Shown: piece by piece, positions 13,056 to 18,694 of the stretch
Layout of the letters: each line of letters starts with the position of its first letter
Position numbering within the stretch: the first letter of the stretch is position 1
Source: JBFLYN01 sp040756655
GTDB lineage: Bacteria > Bacillota > Sulfobacillia > UBA8153
Direction of reading: 5' to 3'
NCBI GenBank assembly: GCA_040756655.1
Contig: JBFLYN010000051.1
Span: 1 to 18,694 of the forward strand
Length of the DNA stretch: 18,694 nt
Made by a program: the position numbers and the translations under genes
The notes under the pieces: model-generated
The model's input: only the letters and a program-made list of their open reading frames with translations
Database searches by the model: none
What the model was told of the DNA's origin: nothing

Positions 13056-15292
13056 TGGAAACCAGGCATCCTGGCGACGGAAGGGTGAGCCGCCGGACTT
13101 TCCTGAAAGGGTCGGCAGCCACCGTGGCGGGCGCTGCTCTCCCCTGGCTGCCCGTCCCCTTCGTCGCCGCATCCGCCGCAGACGCGGCCAGTAACGAAGA
13201 GGAGATCTTTGGTTTCTGCGATGTGTGCAGCGCGGCCTGCGCGCTCATCGCCCACGTGCGGAACGGGCGGATCGTGCGCCTGAGCGGCAACCCCGACTGC
13301 CAGGTAGCCCGCGGCAAGCTGTGCGTCAAAGGATACGGCGGCCACCGGTTCACCTACGACCCGGACCGTCTCAAGCATCCCATGAAGCGCACCAATCCCG
13401 AGAAGGGACCCGGTGAGGACCCGGGCTGGGTCAAAATCGCCTGGGACGAGGCCTACCAGTTGGTGGCGGCCGGGTTCGGCGATGCCATCAGAAAGCACGG
13501 GCCGGAATCCATCGCGTTCTTCATGCGGTCCCACGATTACGCCGACCGGCTGCTGAGGGCCATCGGCTCTCCCAACCGCATCCAGCACGAAAGCACCTGC
13601 TACACCCCACGAGAGGTCATCTGGAGAGCCTGTACCGGGGCCTTCCCCTGGATGATCGACCTGGGTCCTGCCAAATACATCCTGTCCTTCGGGTGGGACC
13701 AGCCGGCCAAGGCCAAGAATCACCAGGCCCGGGAGTTCATCAAGGCCCTGGAGAACGGGGCCAAGGCCGTGGTGGTGGACCCGCGCTACAGCGGCACGGC
13801 ATCGCTGTCCCACGAGTGGATCCCCATCCGGCCCGGCACAGACTTGGCCTTCTGCCTGGCCATGATCCACGTAATCATCAAGGAAGGACTGTACGACCGG
13901 GAATTCGTGGCCAACTTCACCGAAGGACTGGACGACATCGCCAGCGCGGTGCGCCAGTACACCCCCGCTTGGGCCAGCGCCATCACTGATGTGCCTGCTG
14001 AGACCATCACCCGCATCGCCCGGGAGTTCGGCACCGCCCGCCCGGCCTGCATCCCCATGCACAAGCGAGATGCCAGCGGACCCAACTATGCCAACTCCTG
14101 GCGATTGGCCCATGCCCAGCTGGTGCTGTGCGCACTGGTGGGGTCCATCGACCGCCCCGGCGGCCCGGTGTTCCAGCGCACGTTCAGCATGCCCTCGTTC
14201 AGTGCAGTTTTTCCGGTAACCGAGCCGTTCCCGGCCGTGCGCAAAGACCGCGCGGACGGGCTGGAGAAATTCCCGCTCATGGCCTCCGGCGGACGGGGGA
14301 ACTTCGCTACCATCGCCAACGCCATGCTCACGGGCAAGCCGTATCCCATCAAGGCCGGCCTGGTCAGGAAGTACAACGTGCTGGCGTTCCCCAACGCCCC
14401 CCGCATGACCGAAGCCTTCAAGGCCCTGGATTTCCTGGCCGTTGTGGACGTACTGCCCACGGAGATCGTGCAGCTGGCCGACGTGGTGCTCCCGGAGACC
14501 ACGACTCTGGAATCCCGTGGCTTCGGGCCCCGCAGTTACCACGCCCACTACCCGCAGATCGCCCTGCGGCTCCCCGCCAGCAAAGTGCTGTACGAGACGA
14601 AGGGCTTCGGTTCCATCGTCATGGACATCGCCAAGGCCATGGGACTGGGCAAGTATTTCGAGGGCGTCAGCAGCACCAAGTGGGATGAGGCGCGCCTCAA
14701 CGCCATCGGCACCACGTGGCAGGAGCTGGCCGCTTCCCCTAACGGGCTGTTCGGGGAAGTCCGGCCGTTCACGCCCCGCACCAAGTTCAGCACTCCTTCG
14801 GGCAAGGTCGAGCTGAAATCATCAGTGCTGGAGAACAACGGCTATGACGCGGTGCCGGTGTGGAAGCCCAAGCGCGAGGAGCCCAGCACCAAGTACCCGT
14901 TCTATTTCCTGATCACCCGGCCGCCCATGCACAGAATGACTACCTCCCAAAACGACGCCAGGCTCATAGAGGTCTATCCGGAAAACTTCCTGGACATCCA
15001 TCCAGAGACCGCCGCCGGCCTCGGCCTGAAAGACGGCGACCTGGCCACGGTGGAATCGCGGGCGGGCTCCATCAAGATCAAGGTCCGTCTCACCCAGGGA
15101 ATCCGGCCCGACTGCGTGTGCACTGATCACGGGTTCGGCCGCTGGGCCCGCCAGTTGACCGTGGCCTACCGGCGCGGTGCCAACGACGGCGACCTGATCC
15201 CGGACATGACCATCGAAGAGTCGCTGGCCATCGGGGACCCGGGCTTGGGCGCGTGCATGACGGACTTCTGTGTCAGTGTCAAGAAGGCTTAG
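13055..15292 (+). CDS. Tat-exported molybdopterin oxidoreductase, Psr/Phs-like catalytic subunit
   Basis: This 745-residue member of the DMSO reductase superfamily carries a bis-MGD molybdenum (or tungsten) cofactor. The N-terminus has a twin-arginine signal (SRRTFLKG, Arg13-Arg14). The proximal [4Fe-4S] ligands are Cys55, Cys58, Cys62 and Cys90. Cys182, in HESTCYTPREV, stands where polysulfide and thiosulfate reductases have the cysteine ligand to the metal. Near the C-terminus, DHGFGRWARQLTVAYRRGA followed by NDGDLIPD resembles PsrA/PhsA. Length fits PsrA (about 750) and is shorter than typical ArrA (about 850) or TtrA (about 1000). The ATG follows TTGGAGGTGA and overlaps the chaperone stop. 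The enzyme should act outside the membrane with the Fe-S subunit encoded next. Substrate is unproven: sulfur oxyanions or polysulfide first, arsenic compounds possible because arsC is nearby. Confidence 0.93.
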   Translation: METRHPGDGRVSRRTFLKGSAATVAGAALPWLPVPFVAASAADAASNEEEIFGFCDVCSAACALIAHVRNGRIVRLSGNPDCQVARGKLCVKGYGGHRFTYDPDRLKHPMKRTNPEKGPGEDPGWVKIAWDEAYQLVAAGFGDAIRKHGPESIAFFMRSHDYADRLLRAIGSPNRIQHESTCYTPREVIWRACTGAFPWMIDLGPAKYILSFGWDQPAKAKNHQAREFIKALENGAKAVVVDPRYSGTASLSHEWIPIRPGTDLAFCLAMIHVIIKEGLYDREFVANFTEGLDDIASAVRQYTPAWASAITDVPAETITRIAREFGTARPACIPMHKRDASGPNYANSWRLAHAQLVLCALVGSIDRPGGPVFQRTFSMPSFSAVFPVTEPFPAVRKDRADGLEKFPLMASGGRGNFATIANAMLTGKPYPIKAGLVRKYNVLAFPNAPRMTEAFKALDFLAVVDVLPTEIVQLADVVLPETTTLESRGFGPRSYHAHYPQIALRLPASKVLYETKGFGSIVMDIAKAMGLGKYFEGVSSTKWDEARLNAIGTTWQELAASPNGLFGEVRPFTPRTKFSTPSGKVELKSSVLENNGYDAVPVWKPKREEPSTKYPFYFLITRPPMHRMTTSQNDARLIEVYPENFLDIHPETAAGLGLKDGDLATVESRAGSIKIKVRLTQGIRPDCVCTDHGFGRWARQLTVAYRRGANDGDLIPDMTIEESLAIGDPGLGACMTDFCVSVKKA

Positions 15293-15324
15293 GTCTCTAC
15301 TAGCCAGGATGGGAGGGATCGTGC

Positions 15325-16062
15325 TTGCGGTATGGTATTTTGGTGGACCACACCAAGTGTATCACATGTGAAGCCTGTACCGTGCACTGCCGGGAGTTGA
15401 ACGAACCGCCGGGCCAGCTTAAGTACACCAGGGTCAAACGCATCGCCGGGGGTAGCTTCCCCAGGGTGTTCGCCTACAGCGTAAAGTCCGCATGCATGCA
15501 CTGCGCCGAGGCCACCTGCACCCTGGTGTGCCCGTCCGGCGCCATGCACAAGACCCCGGAAGGCGCGGTTGTGACCAACCCCGACCGGTGCATCGGCTGC
15601 AACTATTGCGCCGCCAACTGCCCGTTTCAGGTACCCCAGTTTCTCAAGTCTTCCGGCAAGGCGTATAAGTGCACGTTCTGCGCCCCCCGGCTGGTCGCCG
15701 GCCAGGTGCCATGGTGCGCCGATGCCTGTCTCACCGGTGCCATCAAGTTCGGAAAACGCGCGGACATGGTGGCCGAAGGCACCAGGCGTGTAAACGCCCT
15801 AAAGCAAGCAGGCGTGGCCAAGGCCCAGCTCTACGGCGAAAGCCAGCTGGGCGGCCTAAGCGTGCTTACGGTGCTGCGAGATGACCCGGCAGTCTACGGA
15901 CTGGCCGCCCGTCCCCGGGTACCAGCAGGCGCAGTCCTTTGGCGCTACCTCACCAAACCCTTGGGCGGCGTGGCGGTGGCCGGCGCCGCTGCGGTGGTGG
16001 CCCTGAACTGGATGGTCAGCCGGCGCATGCAGGCCGGCGCCGCTAAGGAGGGGAAAGTATGA
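15325..16062 (+). CDS. Four-cluster Fe-S electron-transfer subunit with C-terminal membrane anchor
   Basis: This 245-residue ferredoxin-like subunit of the DmsB/PsrB/HybA type wires the molybdoenzyme to the membrane. Four cysteine groups are visible: Cys12/15/18/22 (CITCEACTVHC), Cys57/60/65/69, Cys89/92/95/99 (CIGCNYCAANC) and Cys116/119/131/135, enough for four [4Fe-4S] clusters. Residues about 214-231 (GGVAVAGAAAVVALNWMV) form one transmembrane helix followed by basic residues, as in FdnH and HybA. There is no signal peptide, so it would be carried across by the Tat signal of the catalytic subunit. The start is TTG 15325, with GGGAGG eight bases upstream. It follows the catalytic gene by 32 bases and overlaps the RnfC-like gene by four (ATGA). 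Usually the next gene is a heme or NrfD membrane subunit; here it is RnfC. Confidence 0.92.
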   Translation: MRYGILVDHTKCITCEACTVHCRELNEPPGQLKYTRVKRIAGGSFPRVFAYSVKSACMHCAEATCTLVCPSGAMHKTPEGAVVTNPDRCIGCNYCAANCPFQVPQFLKSSGKAYKCTFCAPRLVAGQVPWCADACLTGAIKFGKRADMVAEGTRRVNALKQAGVAKAQLYGESQLGGLSVLTVLRDDPAVYGLAARPRVPAGAVLWRYLTKPLGGVAVAGAAAVVALNWMVSRRMQAGAAKEGKV

Positions 16063-17348
16063 ACCTGCACCTTCCCGAGCAAAAGGTAGGGTACTGCCAG
16101 CAGGTTAGGACCATCCCCCTGCCGCCGCAGCTCATCGTGCCGCTGAGGCAACACACGGGTGCTCCTGCCAGGGCACAAGTGGCAGTGGGCCACCGGGTGC
16201 TGGCAGGCCAGCTCTTGGGCACTCACGACGCCTTTATCTCGGCTCCAGTTCACGCTCCGGCCTCCGGGACCGTCACGGACATCAAGCCGTGGCCATCCTT
16301 CACCGGGGAGCTAATCCCCAGCGTGGTGCTACAAGTCGACCCGGACCAGCAGGCTATGGCCTTGGAGGGCATGGACCCGGACACTGCCACCGTAGAAGAT
16401 ATCCGGCGCATGGCCCGGGCGGCCGGGGTGGTGGGCATGGGCGGGGCGGCTTTTCCCACTCCCGTCAAACTCACCGTGCCCGACGGCAAGAGCGTAGACA
16501 CGCTGCTGGTCAATGGTTGCGAGTGCGAGCCCTTTCTCTCTTGCGACCACCAGGTCATGCTGGATCAGACCCGGGAACTGGTAGCCGGTGCCCGCTTGGC
16601 CATGCGGGCGGTGTCCGCCCAAAAGTGCATCTTTGCCATTGAAGCAAACAAGCCCGACGCCATCGCCGTGCTGCAGAAGGCCACCTCAGGGACGCCGGGC
16701 ATGAGCGTTTCCGTCCTCCCTTCCTTTTACCCGCATGGAGCAGAAAAGGTGCTCATCAGGCGGGTGTTGGGCCGCAAGGTACCTTCCGGCGGGCTGCCTT
16801 CGGATGTAGGTGCCCTGGTCCACAACGTGGCCACCCTCGTAGCCCTCTATGAAGCCGTAGCCCAGGGCAGACCCCTCATGGAGCGCATCATCACTGTAGC
16901 CGGCCGGGTGCCCGGACCCGGCAATGTGCGGGTGCTAGTGGGCACACCCGTGGGCCGGGTCCTGGAGGCCTGCGGCTTCGCGGGAAAAGCTGCCCGGGTG
17001 GTCATGGGAGGCCCCATGATGGGCTGGGCCCTATCCGACCTGGACACCCCGGTGATAAAGGGTACCTCAGGCATCCTGGTGCTGGGCCCCGGGGACGTGG
17101 CCGAACTCAAAGGCGAAAGCTGCGTCCGCTGCGCCCGGTGCATCAATGTCTGTCCCATGGGCCTTATGCCCATGTACGTCGGCCAGGTGGTAGAATCCGG
17201 GCACCCGGAACACGCCCGGAAGTGGTCAGTAGAGGATTGCTTTGAGTGCGGCAGCTGCGCCTACGTGTGCCCGGCCCGCCGACCCCTGGTATATTACTCG
17301 CGCCAGGCCAAGGCCGCCATCCGGGAAAAACCGGCGCGCGGAGCCTAA
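16059..17348 (+). CDS. rnfC: RnfC-like NADH/ferredoxin-side electron-transfer protein
   Basis: This 429-residue protein is homologous to RnfC, the peripheral cytoplasmic subunit of the Rnf complex (a NuoF-like FMN/NADH-binding fold plus two [4Fe-4S] clusters). Motifs in order: IVPLRQHTGAPARAQVAVGH (barrel-sandwich region, about 28-47), GVVGMGGAAFPTPVKL (from about 124), LLVNGCECEPFLSCDHQVML, YPHGAEKVLIRRVLGRKVPS then GGLPSDVGALVHNVATL, and the ferredoxin domain with Cys355/358/361/365 and Cys394/397/400/404. The common N-terminal F-x-GG-x-H segment of RnfC is missing, so the chain begins slightly short. There is no signal peptide or membrane segment. It overlaps the Fe-S subunit stop by ATGA and is followed by the RnfD-like gene after 11 bases. 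It probably feeds electrons from, or returns them to, NADH or ferredoxin. PduS-type corrin reductases are related, but the RnfD neighbour favours Rnf-like function. Confidence 0.92.
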   Translation: MNLHLPEQKVGYCQQVRTIPLPPQLIVPLRQHTGAPARAQVAVGHRVLAGQLLGTHDAFISAPVHAPASGTVTDIKPWPSFTGELIPSVVLQVDPDQQAMALEGMDPDTATVEDIRRMARAAGVVGMGGAAFPTPVKLTVPDGKSVDTLLVNGCECEPFLSCDHQVMLDQTRELVAGARLAMRAVSAQKCIFAIEANKPDAIAVLQKATSGTPGMSVSVLPSFYPHGAEKVLIRRVLGRKVPSGGLPSDVGALVHNVATLVALYEAVAQGRPLMERIITVAGRVPGPGNVRVLVGTPVGRVLEACGFAGKAARVVMGGPMMGWALSDLDTPVIKGTSGILVLGPGDVAELKGESCVRCARCINVCPMGLMPMYVGQVVESGHPEHARKWSVEDCFECGSCAYVCPARRPLVYYSRQAKAAIREKPARGA

Positions 17349-17359
17349 GGAGGATGGCT

Positions 17360-18274
17360 ATGAACCAAACATACCCGGTTGCGACCGCTCCCCACATCGC
17401 TGGTGCCCTGACCATCCCGGTGGCCATGAGAGACGTACTGCTGGCACTTGTTCCCATCACCGTCGCGAGCGTGGCTATATACGGGGCACCGGCCGCGACC
17501 AACCTGGCTCTATGCCTGGCAGCTTGCGTCGCCCTTCAGCAACTGGTGGGAGCTCTCAAGCAGGCTCCGGCCCGCATGGACGGCAGCGCACTGGTAACCG
17601 GCACGCTCCTGGCGTTGTGCCTCCCGCCATCGGCTCCCTGGTGGATGCCGGTACTCGGCTCAGTACTGGCCATTGTCGTGGCCAAGGAGCTCGTGGGAGG
17701 CTTGGGCTGGAACTACTTCAACCCGGCCTTGTTTGGCCGGGCCATGCTCATCCTGCTGGGAGCGCCCCTCAGTCGGCTGGGCACCCAGGCCATGACCGCG
17801 GTGGCGGGTATGGACGCAGTGACCAGTGCCACCCCGATGGCCCTGGCCCAGGCCGGCGTCCAGGTCCCCGGTTACGGCGCACTGCTGCTGGGCTACCGGG
17901 GTGGCAGCCTGGCCGAGACCTCGGCCCTGGCCGTGCTCATCGGTGGCCTGTACCTGGTCTGGCGGGGCCATGTACCCGCCCGCATTCCAGGAGTCATGCT
18001 GGGCACCGTGGCCGCGCTGGCCCTGGTCACCGGCCGTGACCCTGTGTTTCACGTACTGGCCGGGGGCCTGATGATCGGGGCCTTCTTCATGGCTACCGAC
18101 TGGGTGACCCGCCCGGTGACTCCCAAGGGCATGCTGCTATTTGCGGCGGGAGCGGGCTTTCTGGTGGCGGTATTCCGATTCTGGATGCCCCCACCCGAGG
18201 GCGTGGCCTTTGCCGTCCTGATCATGAATCCCATGGCGCGGTGGCTGGAGCGAGTCACCCCGCCCCAGTGGTAG
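17360..18274 (+). CDS. rnfD: RnfD/NqrB-like membrane subunit with covalent FMN site
   Basis: This 304-residue integral membrane protein with roughly nine or ten helices is homologous to RnfD/NqrB. Family signatures are DGSALVTGTLLALCLPPSAP (74-93), KELVGGLGWNYFNPALFGRA (109-128) and DAVTSATP (152-159), the D-x-x-T-(G/S)-A-T flavinylation motif, with Thr158 the expected FMN attachment residue on the outer face. The C-terminal FFMATDWVTRPVTPKG and AVLIMNPMARWLE are also typical. I chose ATG 17360, six bases after AAGGAGG; ATG 17354 abuts that site. It lies 11 bases after the rnfC-like stop and is the last gene before a hairpin. RnfA, RnfB, RnfE, RnfG and the flavin transferase ApbE are not in the window, so flavinylation needs an ApbE elsewhere. 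In this operon it occupies the place normally held by an NrfD or heme b subunit. Confidence 0.92.
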   Translation: MNQTYPVATAPHIAGALTIPVAMRDVLLALVPITVASVAIYGAPAATNLALCLAACVALQQLVGALKQAPARMDGSALVTGTLLALCLPPSAPWWMPVLGSVLAIVVAKELVGGLGWNYFNPALFGRAMLILLGAPLSRLGTQAMTAVAGMDAVTSATPMALAQAGVQVPGYGALLLGYRGGSLAETSALAVLIGGLYLVWRGHVPARIPGVMLGTVAALALVTGRDPVFHVLAGGLMIGAFFMATDWVTRPVTPKGMLLFAAGAGFLVAVFRFWMPPPEGVAFAVLIMNPMARWLERVTPPQW

Positions 18275-18295
18275 CAATACCAGTCTCGAGCCAAG

Positions 18296-18324
18296 GGAGC
18301 CCGGACACGCGCCGGGCTCCTGTT
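18296..18324 (+). terminator. Hairpin terminator of the molybdoenzyme-rnfCD operon
   Basis: GGAGCCCGG and CCGGGCTCC form a perfect 9-base stem with a seven-base loop, 22 bases after the rnfD stop, followed by TGTT. The T-tract is short, so termination could be partial or Rho-assisted, but the position at the end of the operon is convincing. Confidence 0.65.
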
Positions 18325-18567
18325 CACGTTGCCGCCCACCCCACGACCGGGCCCGAGCCACGGGTCCATTGGTGTGAATTCCCTTCGGGTTTAGAAGGAG
18401 TCCCAGTCCTGAGAGAGAATGCCGCCTGGTGTATCTTCGTCTGTCCTGCGAGGAACCCTTTACCCAGGCTTTGTGCTCACAAGCGCCATGTCTGTCCCAC
18501 TAGCCCGAAGTTCCGCTTGACTCAGAGATAGAAACAGGTGCCAGACTGGCCTTATGGTCGACCGGGC
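18325..18567. other. Intergenic region after the operon, nothing recognised
   Basis: No frame with a ribosome binding site or family motif is seen. The plus-strand frame running from 18241 to 18531 passes through the end of rnfD and the terminator in another register and is not a gene. Confidence 0.4.
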
Positions 18568-18694
18568 CTATTTGGTACTGGGTACAGCCCTGCTGTCGAG
18601 CTTGAGACCGAGTAATGCCAGGGCCCGCTCTTGTAAAGGAGTAGGCCGGGTGAGCATGTCAAAGGCGGGCACCCCAGGAAGTTGGGGTTGCACA
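18568..18694 (-). CDS. C-terminal end of a possible transposase, cut by the window edge
   Basis: On the minus strand an open frame enters from the right edge and ends at TAG 18570-18568 after 42 codons. It reads VQPQLPGVPAFDMLTRPTPL then QERALALLGLKLDSRAVPST. The R-P-T-x-L-Q-x-x-A-L-x-L-L-G-L-K-L pattern is reminiscent of C-termini of IS4/IS1634-type transposases. The call is tentative because only the tail is visible; it could also be another protein or a remnant. Confidence 0.35.
   Translation of the reverse strand, partial: VQPQLPGVPAFDMLTRPTPLQERALALLGLKLDSRAVPSTK

Noticed and set aside
12902..14548. 548-residue open frame opposite the molybdoenzyme gene
   Set aside because: It runs antisense through a clearly real catalytic subunit, shows low-complexity GC-driven composition and has no domain motifs; a shadow frame.
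13055..15292. Respiratory arsenate reductase ArrA, suggested by nearby arsC
   Set aside because: Length is closer to PsrA/PhsA, no ArrA signature is evident, and ArrB-type gene order is absent; kept only as a possibility.
1..18694. CRISPR array, tRNA or rRNA genes
   Set aside because: No regularly spaced direct repeats, no tRNA-like cloverleaf and no conserved rRNA stretch were seen by eye on either strand.

Overview
This is a GC-rich chromosomal window. Strong AGGAGG-type ribosome binding sites, frequent GTG and TTG starts, short or overlapping gene junctions, lipoproteins with classic lipoboxes, a B. subtilis-type arsC and anaerobic Mo/Fe-S and Rnf-like genes suggest a high-GC anaerobic Firmicute (Clostridia, Desulfotomaculum/Moorella-like). 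That placement is an inference; no rRNA or other taxonomic marker is present.

Left part (1-6.8 kb), accessory and partly decaying. On the minus strand an IS607-family element enters from the left edge. Its serine recombinase gene tnpA is intact and has a perfect consensus promoter; its tnpB is broken by a stop codon and an out-of-frame internal deletion. The element appears to have cut off the 5' end of a GNAT (Eis-type) acetyltransferase gene, leaving 55 codons. On the plus strand follow a large beta-propeller-like lipoprotein, a cytidine/adenosine deaminase-family protein, a serine hydrolase (class C beta-lactamase fold) with an in-frame amber stop, and a SAM-methyltransferase remnant with several frameshifts and a stop.

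Middle (6.8-12.1 kb). A three-gene operon encodes a MarR regulator, a polyprenol/diacylglycerol kinase or CTP-transferase-like membrane protein, and a CDF-like membrane protein whose metal ligands are replaced. It has a clear promoter with an 18-bp near-palindrome over the -35 box, probably the MarR operator. A GC-rich hairpin separates it from a convergent SagB-type nitroreductase. Then come an SH3-like lipoprotein, a small membrane protein, and a thioredoxin-coupled arsenate reductase (arsC).

Right part (12.4-18.3 kb), the most interesting region. Five tightly packed genes encode a TorD-like chaperone, a Tat-exported Psr/Phs-like molybdopterin oxidoreductase, a four-cluster Fe-S subunit with a C-terminal membrane anchor, an RnfC homologue and an RnfD homologue with a covalent-FMN motif. 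There is no NrfD/PsrC quinone subunit and none of RnfA, B, E or G, and a hairpin follows rnfD. I read this as a candidate hybrid complex in which an RnfC-RnfD module, instead of a quinone-reactive subunit, carries electrons between the cytoplasm and an extracytoplasmic molybdoenzyme. At the right edge a minus-strand reading frame resembles a transposase C-terminus.
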